Source: Bacillota bacterium
GTDB taxonomy: Bacteria; Bacillota; DTU065
Length of the DNA: 39,731 nucleotides
NCBI GenBank assembly: GCA_028708605.1
Contig: JAQVYS010000012.1
Coordinates: 1 to 39,731 of the forward strand
Direction of reading: 5' to 3'
Position 1 is the first letter of the stretch. Each line of letters opens with the position of its first letter. A program made the position numbers and the translations under genes. This document shows, in pieces, positions 32,717 through 39,731 of the stretch. The notes below the pieces were generated by a model that saw nothing but the letters and a program-made list of their open reading frames with translations, ran no database searches and was not told where the DNA came from.

Positions 32717-33895
32717 ATGAGTTTAAATTATGAAGTTTTGATTTTGAGATATGGTGAATTAGCTCTTAAAGGTAGAAATAGAGCAACCTTTGAAAATCTG
32801 TTAATTAAGCAGACAAGACGTGTACTAAAGGATCTAAAAGGATGGGAGCTAAAAAGGCCGTCAAGGCGTTGGATTCTCTTCCTTGGAGATAATGATCCAG
32901 AGGATGTAATTACAAGACTACAGAAGGTCTTTGGTTATGTTTCGTTTTCTCCCGCAGTGGTTATAAAAGAACCAACTATGGAGAAACTGGGGGATACAGC
33001 TCGCCAGATGGCACGTGAGATCGGTAAAGAGATCAAAACCTTTAAAGTTAATACTAGAAGAGTTGATAAGAGGTTCCCCGCAGATAGTTATGCTGTTTCT
33101 AGAGAGCTTGGAGGAGTTGTACTTAATGAGGCAGATGGACATCTAAAAGTCGATGTCCATAATCCAGAGTGGGTTTTAAGCGTAGAGATTAGAGAAGAAG
33201 GAGCCTATTTATATAGCGATTCTTATAAAGGAGCAGGAGGTCTACCTTATGGTAGTGCTAATAAAGCTTTACTGCTTCTTTCAGGGGGAATAGATAGTCC
33301 TGTTGCAGGTTATCTGTTAATGAAACGTGGCGCGGTTGTAGAAGGTCTCCATTTTCATAGCTATCCTTTTACTAGTGAGAGAGCCAAACAAAAAGTTATC
33401 GATCTAGGTCAAAAGCTTGCTTCATTTGGTGGGCATTTTAGGATTCATTTCATCTCTCTTACGGAGATTCAAAAAGAGTTGAAACTAAAGGTAGATCCTG
33501 ATTTGAACATCACTATTCTTAGACGCTTTATGTATCGCATAGCAGAAGCTATTTCTGAAAAAGAAGAGGCTTTAGCTCTTATAACAGGAGAGAGTCTCGG
33601 GCAGGTTGCTAGCCAGACACTCGAGAGTTTGCGTACTATTAATGCAGTTACTAATCTTCCTATATTAAGACCTCTTTGTGGTATGGATAAGGAAGATATT
33701 ATTACAATTGCTAGAGAGATTGATACTTATGATATCTCTATCGAACCTTATGAGGATTGTTGTACCATATTTTTACCGGAGCATCCTGAAACCAAACCAA
33801 GAATTGAACGAGCGGTAAAAGCAGAAGAAGCTTTAGATGTTGAAAAGCTATTAGAAGATGCCCTACAAACACATGAAATAATGGATCTTAGATAA
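32717..33895 (+). CDS. thiI: tRNA 4-thiouridine synthetase ThiI (no rhodanese domain)
   Basis: Cytosolic enzyme of 392 residues that thiolates U8 of tRNA using ATP and persulfide sulfur from the neighbouring desulfurase. It has an NFLD/THUMP RNA-binding part (about 1-170, starting YEVLILRYGELALKGRN) and a PP-loop AANH domain from about 180, with the ATP motif LLLSGGIDSPVAGYL at 186-200. C348 and C349 in YEDCCTIF correspond to the catalytic Cys344 region of E. coli ThiI. The C-terminal rhodanese domain of the E. coli enzyme is absent, as in Bacillus. GGAGG precedes the ATG. The protein ends at the family's usual helical tail. Confidence 0.95.
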   Translation: MSLNYEVLILRYGELALKGRNRATFENLLIKQTRRVLKDLKGWELKRPSRRWILFLGDNDPEDVITRLQKVFGYVSFSPAVVIKEPTMEKLGDTARQMAREIGKEIKTFKVNTRRVDKRFPADSYAVSRELGGVVLNEADGHLKVDVHNPEWVLSVEIREEGAYLYSDSYKGAGGLPYGSANKALLLLSGGIDSPVAGYLLMKRGAVVEGLHFHSYPFTSERAKQKVIDLGQKLASFGGHFRIHFISLTEIQKELKLKVDPDLNITILRRFMYRIAEAISEKEEALALITGESLGQVASQTLESLRTINAVTNLPILRPLCGMDKEDIITIAREIDTYDISIEPYEDCCTIFLPEHPETKPRIERAVKAEEALDVEKLLEDALQTHEIMDLR

Positions 33896-33902
33896 ACAGA
33901 AT

Positions 33903-33950
33903 GGAGTCTTGCAAAACTACTAATTAAGTAGAGCGCAAGACTCCGTTTTT
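33903..33950 (+). terminator. intrinsic terminator after thiI with inner stem
   Basis: The ten-base stem GGAGTCTTGC / GCAAGACTCC contains a small inner stem (CTACT / AGTAG) and is followed by GTTTTTG. Confidence 0.8.
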
Positions 33951-34083
33951 GCTGCTTACCTTATATTTTCGCTTTCCTGGAAATTAAAATGTTCCCGTGA
34001 TAAACAGTTTTATTATTTCAATTGCCTATTACAAGGTGAGCATATCATGTTTTATAAGCGAAGGCTTTTTGACGCATACTTTT

Positions 34084-34725
34084 TTAACTCCAAATAGTTT
34101 TTCTAAGCCAAAGCATAAAGAGTTGCCGATATGCCGGATCTTCTAAAAAAGCACCGTCAAACCAATCAAAACCAGAATATAGGCCCCATCTTGTCTTTAG
34201 GACAGCAGAGTTTAATAGATCGATATGTGATTTAGAAGTTCCATCTGCTAAAAGATATTCTGCCAAAACAGAGTCTCTATCATCTTCTGCAATGACGCTG
34301 ATGGGAGCTGCGTTTTTTGGGATAGTAAACACTTTAGGACTTTGTGTGTAAGTAGGATCGACAATCTCTAGATAGAAAAGATCTTCCCCTACATATTGTT
34401 TGCCGAAAAAAGTGATCTCACCAAAGTTTTTAGTGCCTAGCAGAATGAGCTTGCCGCCTTTAGCTAGGAAAGTCTCGATCTCTTCTATCTGTAAAGGGCT
34501 TAAGTAATCTAAATTGGTTACTAAGGCTTTACCTCTCAGATTTCCTGTCACTGCTAAGAAACCAGATTGAGCCAAAAATGACTTTGCAGATTCTAGCTTT
34601 TTACTATCTGCATCTAGCCAAAGAGTTATTTCATTTTTGGGGGCAAAGGGATCATAAGCTGCAGAAATTGCTACAGCTGTAAGCAAGAAAAAAAGTGCTA
34701 CAAAAAGGGTTTTTATTTTTCTCAT
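34084..34725 (-). CDS. exported GATase-like protein beside the GHL10 hydrolase
   Basis: Protein of 213 residues with a signal peptide ending AISAA (about residue 23). The mature part is alternating alpha/beta, with ALVTNLDYLSPLQIEEI followed by ETFLAKGGKLILLG (about 67-97), the same pattern as a GATase-like module in the proteins at 23064 and 34726. No catalytic triad is visible. GGGGGAG is nine bases before the ATG, which lies directly after the stop of the upstream hydrolase gene (TAAATG), so the two are translated from one message. I cannot assign a function; a binding or accessory role to the hydrolase is possible. Confidence 0.7.
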   Translation of the reverse strand: MRKIKTLFVALFFLLTAVAISAAYDPFAPKNEITLWLDADSKKLESAKSFLAQSGFLAVTGNLRGKALVTNLDYLSPLQIEEIETFLAKGGKLILLGTKNFGEITFFGKQYVGEDLFYLEIVDPTYTQSPKVFTIPKNAAPISVIAEDDRDSVLAEYLLADGTSKSHIDLLNSAVLKTRWGLYSGFDWFDGAFLEDPAYRQLFMLWLRKTIWS

Positions 34726-37110
34726 TTACATTTCTCCCCCTTGTAAAAGTAGAGTCGTAAAGGCGAGCTTTTCTAAGACTGTTTTTAAGTTAAGGTTGCT
34801 TTTATAAACTGGGTCTAGAGCTTGCGCGCTAATTAGCTTGTTTACTTCACTATGAAAAGATATGTCAAAGATCCTGCTTTCATAGAGGTACTGAGGTATT
34901 GTTGAAAAGATGGTTGAAGGAGCGAGTTCCTCTAGCCTTATAAGACAGTTTTCAATCTCTTCAATGACCTCGTTTTGAAGTATCCCTTTTCTACCAAAGG
35001 CTAAAAGCCAGCGCTCTAGCATCTGTAAATCACCTGTTAGGTCTAAACTAGCACTAGCATAAGCAGGCTGTAAGACAAGACTTAGAAGGTATCTAACTTG
35101 ATTTAGACTAGATAGGTAGACTCTGAGGCTTGTTATGCTGTCTTTTTTTAAGGTAAGCTCATTATATTCTTTTTCTAAGATCCTGAAAGCATCTAATGAA
35201 AGGGTGTTTTTTGCTTTAGAAAGTTTTTTAGTCAAGTGTGTTAAGAGTGCATCCCAATCTTCAAGAAATAGGCGATGGGCAGGAGCTGCATCTTGACTAA
35301 AAACCCCTGCTCTTAGAACTTTTAGACTTTGTAGATCGAAGTGATCGTAGGCAAAGAAGAAACTGCCAAGAGAACCACTAGTCCTACCTAGCTGGCTTAC
35401 TTGGTTATTCAATGAGAGTCTATTGTAGAGATTGAAACCGCTTACCCCGGCAAAGACTTGAGACGTGGGAGGGGCCTTTTTGACTGCTGAAGAAAACCAG
35501 CCTGCGACATTTGCAGGATTAGGAGAGTAGGTCATAGGAATAACAAAATCTACATAACCGTGTTCAAGCCACAAAGGCCAGTTTTGTAGATAGTTTCTCT
35601 GCCACTTTGATGGTGGTCCGTCAGGTGCAACTGCTGCAGATAGGTAGATGTCTGGATCTATTTTCTTAATCTTCTTAGAGGCCATTTCCACGAGCTGGTC
35701 TATGCCATTGCTTCTATAGTTGATCCAGAGCATTGGGGCAGAGGTTCTTCTCTCATCTGGTAAAAGACCGTAGCGGAGCGTAAAGTTAGAAACGGCATCT
35801 TTACTATAATCTGTCTCAGGAACATCCATACCCCCATAACGGACATAATCGAGGTGAATGCCATCCACACCGTATTTGGCAACCTCCTGCATCAGGTTAG
35901 TTACATAATCTCTAAAATCTAAATTAAGAGGAGATGCAAAATAAAGGTGGTTACCATCTCGTTTATAACCAAAACTACCGTTTTTATTTACAGCAATCCA
36001 ATCAGGGTATTTGGAAAGTATTGGTCCATAGGAGTTTAGCCCAACATAAAAGACTGAAAACCAAGGGTGGATTTCGATATTGTTTTTGTTAGCTTCTTCG
36101 ACTAAAATCTGGAGAGGATCGAAGTTGAGAAAGTTTGGACTTTGGTGATCGATACCATATTCTTTTGCAACGAGTGAAGGGTAGATGGTATAGCCATGAA
36201 AAAAGACCTCCGGTAAGATCACATTAAAACCTGCATCTTTGATCATTCTAACCATCTCTTTAATACCAGGTTCAGTCTTAGGGATAGCCTTAGAGCTGAT
36301 CCAGATACCTCTAGTCTCAACTGGCATACTTTCAAAAGATGAAGCTTTATAAAGCTCGATTTGGTTTTCAACCTCTAACTTTAGAGAGTTAAGAGACCAA
36401 ATCTTACCTGACCCACTACTTTCAATAGTTTTTGCCTTTGATAAGAGGGCAGTTAACCCGGTTGCTAAGTCATTTGCTGTAGCTTTTTCAGGAATACTCG
36501 TATGGAGTAGTGTGTTTTGGATCAGAGTCTCTATCTCTAAGACCCTCTCGTGGATTGTTCGATCTGTTTTTTCTAGAAAAGAAGGATTGATCTCTCGCAA
36601 AAGAGTTACGAAAAGCTTCCTAGTAGCATCAGTGTTTATCGAACTGACAATGTTTTCGTGAAAAAAGCAACCACTTTTAAACTCAGTGTAGGAGATTGTA
36701 GAATCAGTTCCATCTAGAAGTCTCACAGTAGAAGTTTTGACGGGCGAGGAGTCTATAAGTCTAGAGAAGAATTCTTGATTTGACTCATTTGCCTGGGCAG
36801 ATAAAGGGTAGAATATGAGTTTTCCGGTCTCTGCATACTCAAGGATCTGTGTGATTTCATTACTAGTTAATTTACCACTTAGAGGAATAATTAAGGCTGA
36901 GCTACTGTGGTCACTAGATGACTGAAGTAAAGTTAGATCTTTAATTATCTTGTTATCTGTTAAGATCAGATCTAAAAAAGTCTTAACCGAAGAAAGACTA
37001 AGCCAATTTTCTGTGGTCTGGTAGAGATAAACAGGTGTAGCTAGAGCGTTGATGGTCATATATAGACTGAGTAAGATAAAAAACATAAATGCGCGGGTCT
37101 TTTTAAGCAA
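34726..37110 (-). CDS. exported GHL10-family glycoside-hydrolase-like protein
   Basis: Protein of 794 residues. After a signal peptide (about 1-25) comes a GATase-like region (about 28-180, with ALIIPLSGKLTSNEITQIL and GKLIFYP), then a helical spacer. The GHL10 TIM-barrel spans about 264-580 and starts VETRGIWIS. Key stretches are GFNVILPEVF, IHPWFSVFYVG and GIHLDYVRYGG (about 418-427), whose Asp and Arg are typical of the active site, and FVIPMTYSPNP near 525. The last 190 residues are helical and unrecognised. Related proteins act on glycans, with peptidoglycan or surface polysaccharide possible. TAGGTGAT favours a TTG start at 37110 rather than the GTG at 37119 inside that site. Confidence 0.85.
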   Translation of the reverse strand: MLKKTRAFMFFILLSLYMTINALATPVYLYQTTENWLSLSSVKTFLDLILTDNKIIKDLTLLQSSSDHSSSALIIPLSGKLTSNEITQILEYAETGKLIFYPLSAQANESNQEFFSRLIDSSPVKTSTVRLLDGTDSTISYTEFKSGCFFHENIVSSINTDATRKLFVTLLREINPSFLEKTDRTIHERVLEIETLIQNTLLHTSIPEKATANDLATGLTALLSKAKTIESSGSGKIWSLNSLKLEVENQIELYKASSFESMPVETRGIWISSKAIPKTEPGIKEMVRMIKDAGFNVILPEVFFHGYTIYPSLVAKEYGIDHQSPNFLNFDPLQILVEEANKNNIEIHPWFSVFYVGLNSYGPILSKYPDWIAVNKNGSFGYKRDGNHLYFASPLNLDFRDYVTNLMQEVAKYGVDGIHLDYVRYGGMDVPETDYSKDAVSNFTLRYGLLPDERRTSAPMLWINYRSNGIDQLVEMASKKIKKIDPDIYLSAAVAPDGPPSKWQRNYLQNWPLWLEHGYVDFVIPMTYSPNPANVAGWFSSAVKKAPPTSQVFAGVSGFNLYNRLSLNNQVSQLGRTSGSLGSFFFAYDHFDLQSLKVLRAGVFSQDAAPAHRLFLEDWDALLTHLTKKLSKAKNTLSLDAFRILEKEYNELTLKKDSITSLRVYLSSLNQVRYLLSLVLQPAYASASLDLTGDLQMLERWLLAFGRKGILQNEVIEEIENCLIRLEELAPSTIFSTIPQYLYESRIFDISFHSEVNKLISAQALDPVYKSNLNLKTVLEKLAFTTLLLQGGEM

Positions 37111-37217
37111 AGATATCACCTAACTTAAGTAGTTTTTTTACGCTCATTAAAGAATGAAGCATGAAGGAATTTACGATAATACCGAGAATTTTTGCACTAA
37201 GAGAGAGGTGGAAAGAA

Positions 37218-37982
37218 TTGAGAGAACCAGTGTTTTTTGAAAATGAAGGGCAGCGCCTTATCGGTGTTTTGCATAAACCCCAAGGGCCTGGTCCATTTCC
37301 AACTGTTTGCTTCTACCACGGTTTTACAGGCAATAAAGCAGAAGCTCATAGAATCTTTGTGGCACAAGCAGAAGAACTTGAGAAACGAGGCATAGCATCT
37401 TTCCGATTCGATTTTAGAGGCTCAGGAGATAGTGAAGGCGAGTTTGGGGAGATGACCTTTACCCGCGAACTATCTGATGCACTTAAGGCTTTAGATTACT
37501 TGCGAAGCCGAAAGGATGTATCCTCAATTGCCGTTTTAGGTTTATCAATGGGAGGAGCTCTAGCTGCATCAGTTGCAGGCAAATCCCCTGATCTTAAAGC
37601 TGTAGTTTTGTGGTCTGCAGTAGGTAGGTTTATGGATTGTTATGTAGGTGATAATATTAGAAACGCTGCAGTAAATGGGTTTCCTATTGACTGGGGAGGA
37701 TATGTTCTTAGCAAAGACTTCGTTGATGATATTGTTCTTCATAATCCATTTTCAAGCATTGCAGAGGCCAAGGCGCCGATTTTGCTCATTCACGGCACCG
37801 AAGATCAAGCAGTGCAAATAGAACAAGTCTTTGAATATGACAGAGTTTTAACGAACGCCAATGTCCCTCACAAGCTAGAAATCATCAAAGGTGCAGATCA
37901 CTGCTATTGTCGTCAAGATTGGAAGAGGAAAGTTATCAAAACCAGTGCTGATTTTCTAGAGGAGCAGTTAATAAAAGTATAA
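37218..37982 (+). CDS. alpha/beta hydrolase (serine esterase/peptidase-like)
   Basis: Cytosolic hydrolase of 254 residues. The oxyanion region is FYHGFTGNKAEAHR, nucleophile Ser in LGLSMGGALA, acid Asp in LLIHGTEDQAV and His in GADHCY. The early part matches feruloyl-esterase or dienelactone-hydrolase-like families (FENEGQRLIGVLHKP; FRFDFRGSGDSEGEFGEM). AGAGAGGTGG at 37202-37211, seven bases before the TTG at 37218, favours that start; an ATG at 37161 would add 19 residues but has no binding site. It is divergent from the GHL10 gene. Substrate is unknown. Confidence 0.85.
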   Translation: MREPVFFENEGQRLIGVLHKPQGPGPFPTVCFYHGFTGNKAEAHRIFVAQAEELEKRGIASFRFDFRGSGDSEGEFGEMTFTRELSDALKALDYLRSRKDVSSIAVLGLSMGGALAASVAGKSPDLKAVVLWSAVGRFMDCYVGDNIRNAAVNGFPIDWGGYVLSKDFVDDIVLHNPFSSIAEAKAPILLIHGTEDQAVQIEQVFEYDRVLTNANVPHKLEIIKGADHCYCRQDWKRKVIKTSADFLEEQLIKV

Positions 37983-38015
37983 CTTTAGCTTTTGTGGGGT
38001 ATATATGTTAATAAG

Positions 38016-38063
38016 AAAGATCCAAGTAGTTCTTCCAAGATTGTAATTACTTGGATCTTTTTT
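38016..38063. terminator. terminator shared by two convergent hydrolase genes
   Basis: A 13-base stem (AAAGATCCAAGTA / TACTTGGATCTTT) with a 19-base loop is followed by T on the plus strand. Its 3' arm lies within the last codons of the convergent lipase-like gene. Confidence 0.8.
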
Positions 38064-38994
38064 GAAAACTCTCGAGCTTTGAAAACATGTAGTCTCTACT
38101 TAGAATGTATTTGACTAGAGCCTGTACTTCAGGATTATAGGTGAGGCTACTATGCCAAGTTGTATCGGCAGGACCTTTGACAATAAAGGTTTGATCTGCG
38201 TTTTTCCAGAGGGCACTCTCTAAAGGGACAATTAAATCACCTGCACCGAAGCGCTCGGAGATTTTTTCAACAAGGCTTTCCGGTACCAGTGCTGAGTCAA
38301 AGGCTGGAAGAACTAGTCCTGCAATACAAGTAACGTTAATCTCGGGAGGTATATAATAGTTTTCAAGATTTTTAATAAACTCTCCTTCTGGTTCCATCTG
38401 ACCTAATGAAGGGTATTCACTAAAACGATAGACTCTATCCAAGAATCTATAGGTTTCTTGGCCTAAAGATGAATCTGGCAGCTCTGCGTTAGAGAGTACT
38501 GTTTCAAGGGTAGTAAAAAACCAGCTACTAGATTGAGGTTTGATTTGTTCTGCAATCTCGACCCAATAAGAACCGCGGTGAGGAGTGCCGATTGTAATTA
38601 GGTTTTTCACTGGAGGATCTTTGGTCCCGTTTAAATAAGTTCTGGCAATCAGTCCCCCCATGCTAAAACAGATTAAATCTACGCTTTCTGAATTAGATGA
38701 TTTAAGAAATTCATCTAAAAATGTAGCAAACTCACTTGCGATATGTTCGATAGGATCAAGCGTATCATAGTCATAGCTTAGGAGATTTTCACCTAGAGTA
38801 TAGCCACTTGATTCTACTAAAAAATCAGTCATACTTTTGCTTTGCAGGTTTAAATATCTTAAAAAGGGAATTCCCTCCCAGGTAAGACCACCTCTTACAC
38901 CGATTCCGTGAATCAGGATCGCCGGTCTTTCTGGTATGAAAGCTTGAGCATCTAAAGAGAGAATCAAACTGATAAAAATAATAAGGAATAACAT
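38047..38994 (-). CDS. exported lipase-like alpha/beta hydrolase
   Basis: Exported hydrolase of 315 residues with a signal peptide ending LDAQA (about residue 17). The strand before the oxyanion hole is PAILIHGIGVRGGL, nucleophile Ser is in LICFSMGGLIART, the acid is probably Asp in GAGDLIVP and the His is in TTWHSSLTY. The pattern, with IGTPHRGS after the elbow, resembles triacylglycerol lipase/PGAP1-like enzymes, which act on lipids or acyl esters. GAGGTGA precedes the ATG and a good promoter lies upstream. In a diderm it would act in the periplasm or outside. Confidence 0.83.
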   Translation of the reverse strand: MLFLIIFISLILSLDAQAFIPERPAILIHGIGVRGGLTWEGIPFLRYLNLQSKSMTDFLVESSGYTLGENLLSYDYDTLDPIEHIASEFATFLDEFLKSSNSESVDLICFSMGGLIARTYLNGTKDPPVKNLITIGTPHRGSYWVEIAEQIKPQSSSWFFTTLETVLSNAELPDSSLGQETYRFLDRVYRFSEYPSLGQMEPEGEFIKNLENYYIPPEINVTCIAGLVLPAFDSALVPESLVEKISERFGAGDLIVPLESALWKNADQTFIVKGPADTTWHSSLTYNPEVQALVKYILSRDYMFSKLESFQKRSK

Positions 38995-39013
38995 GCTATC
39001 ACCTCATAATAAA

Positions 39014-39042
39014 AGTCTAATAGCATAAATGTAACGAGTCAA
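39014..39042 (-). promoter_or_regulatory. promoter of the lipase-like gene
   Basis: On the minus strand TTGACT (39037-39042), a 17-base spacer and TAGACT (39014-39019), 19 bases before the start codon. Confidence 0.65.
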
Positions 39043-39188
39043 CAAAAAAAGGACACTATCTATTCTTTGGAAATGTCACTTCTAGGTACAAGGTTTATTT
39101 AGTATGTCTTACATCCCTTTATTAGTAGGCATTTTCGGCATCAGTTTGACAATAAAGTAACACAATATTGCTACTAAAAAAGCAAGAC

Positions 39189-39217
39189 TTGACATAGAGC
39201 ATTAGGTCAAGTACAAT
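39189..39217 (+). promoter_or_regulatory. strong sigma-A promoter of the lytic transglycosylase gene
   Basis: Perfect TTGACA (39189-39194), a 17-base spacer and TACAAT (39212-39217). The predicted leader is about 80 bases. Confidence 0.8.
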
Positions 39218-39274
39218 TTTACAAGTAAGTCTTTGTACTCATTTTTGAAAAAATTCAGAAAAATTGTTGATATA

Positions 39275-39298
39275 TATGGGTGTTTCCCATAAGGAGGT
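39275..39298 (+). promoter_or_regulatory. leader hairpin touching the ribosome binding site
   Basis: TATGGG (39275-39280) pairs with CCCATA (39286-39291) over a five-base loop. Its last base is the first A of AAGGAGGT (39291-39298), so the stem may limit or tune ribosome access. Confidence 0.4.
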
Positions 39299-39305
39299 CA
39301 TAAAC

Positions 39306-39731
39306 TTGGCAGCAAACATTACCTGCCGCCTATGGAGGGCAAGCGCCAAGATACTTATTCCTCTCGCAATCTTTAGTATTGGAATATTGATTCTAGTCTT
39401 TTCTTTAGATTTGGACTCTAAATCTTCGTCTATTCTTTTTAGTTCGTCTGAGTGTATTACTCCACAAGATTTAGAGCAAGCAGGGGATAAGTCAGGTGAA
39501 CCCTTAATTGAACTACCGCATCCTTATGATTTAATAGTAGCTACTGCTACAGAATATGCTGTAGATCCAGCACTAGTTTTAGCAGTTGCAGCCATCGAAT
39601 CTAACTATAAAGTTGATGCTGTATCTCATAAAGGGGCGATAGGAATTATGCAACTTATGCCAGCAACAGCAGAAGAGTTAGGAGTAAATCCTTACATTCT
39701 AGAAGAAAACATTGAAGGCGGAGTCAAGTAC
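39306..39731 (+). CDS. membrane-anchored lytic transglycosylase (SLT domain), 3' end outside the window
   Basis: The first 142 residues of a peptidoglycan-cleaving enzyme that runs past the window end. TTG at 39306 follows AAGGAGGT at eight bases. A membrane anchor or uncleaved signal (about 15-34, KILIPLAIFSIGILILVFSL) is followed by a short linker. The SLT domain begins near 72, with catalytic Glu E98 in AVAAIESNYKVDAVS and the family block KGAIGIMQLMPATAEELGVNP at 109-129. It cuts the glycan strand non-hydrolytically to form 1,6-anhydroMurNAc. It joins the amidase and two glucosaminidases of this window as wall-remodelling enzymes. Confidence 0.9.
   Translation, partial: MAANITCRLWRASAKILIPLAIFSIGILILVFSLDLDSKSSSILFSSSECITPQDLEQAGDKSGEPLIELPHPYDLIVATATEYAVDPALVLAVAAIESNYKVDAVSHKGAIGIMQLMPATAEELGVNPYILEENIEGGVKY

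Larger units (their letters stand above)
38995..39305. other. 311-base divergent intergenic region with two promoters
   Basis: It separates the lipase-like gene (minus) from a lytic transglycosylase gene (plus) and contains a clear promoter for each. No RNA gene, repeat or extra ORF with a ribosome site is visible. Confidence 0.75.

Noticed and set aside
34058-34070. AAGC-GAAG-GCTT plus T run as a terminator
   Set aside because: A four-base stem is too weak to call.

Overview
The window is an AT-rich bacterial chromosome segment with no rRNA, tRNA, insertion sequence, phage gene or CRISPR array that I can see. Gene content points to an anaerobic relative of the Firmicutes: a PerR-type peroxide regulator, Rex, rubrerythrin, YhbY, a biotin importer under a Firmicutes-style BirA operator, a BceRS-BceAB-type module, strong AGGAGG ribosome binding sites and frequent TTG/GTG starts. 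Two consecutive exported proteins (29543-31460) look like outer-membrane beta-barrels, so the cell is probably diderm. A diderm Firmicutes lineage (for example Halanaerobiales-, Limnochordia- or Negativicutes-like) fits best; I cannot name the genus.

Layout. 1-2.7 kb: DNA repair glycosylase mutM, perR and an MFS transporter. 2.7-6 kb: bioY with a readable BirA operator and promoter, a nitrilase-family amidohydrolase, a secreted CAP-domain protein and a Cys-containing protein resembling uncharacterised clostridial coat-like proteins. 6-8.7 kb: rex, yhbY and a second MFS transporter. 8.8-13.6 kb (minus strand): an FAD-dependent oxidoreductase, two paralogous exported glucosaminidases (one a PEGA-domain lipoprotein), a metallophosphoesterase and a previously uncalled 33-codon ORF whose start site lies in a 14-bp hairpin. 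13.8-18.4 kb: response regulator, sensor kinase, ABC ATPase and FtsX-like permease of the antimicrobial-peptide-sensing type. 18.4-19.9 kb (minus): dinB followed by an uncalled 29-codon single-helix membrane peptide with its own terminator. 19.9-27.1 kb: an RlmI-like methyltransferase, a large secreted beta-rich protein, a secreted GATase-fold-like protein, rubrerythrin, and a deoC-pdp-hypothetical salvage operon. 27.2-31.5 kb: glutamate dehydrogenase, a structured intergenic element, then a cell-wall amidase overlapping the first of two beta-barrel genes. 31.6-33.9 kb: cysteine desulfurase plus thiI (tRNA 4-thiouridine). 34-39 kb: a secreted GHL10-type glycoside hydrolase with a small GATase-like partner, two alpha/beta hydrolases, and the 5' part of a lytic transglycosylase cut by the window end.

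Themes. Envelope remodelling dominates: amidase, two glucosaminidases, lytic transglycosylase, outer-membrane proteins, PEGA lipoprotein, GHL10 hydrolase and CAP protein. Redox and oxidative-stress control (PerR, Rex, rubrerythrin) and nucleoside or amino-acid catabolism (deoC, pdp, gdhA) complete the picture. The best candidates for something undescribed are the two tiny ORFs that bracket the Bce-type operon on the opposite strand, the nested RNA-like element between gdhA and the amidase, and a GATase-like module that recurs in three exported proteins.
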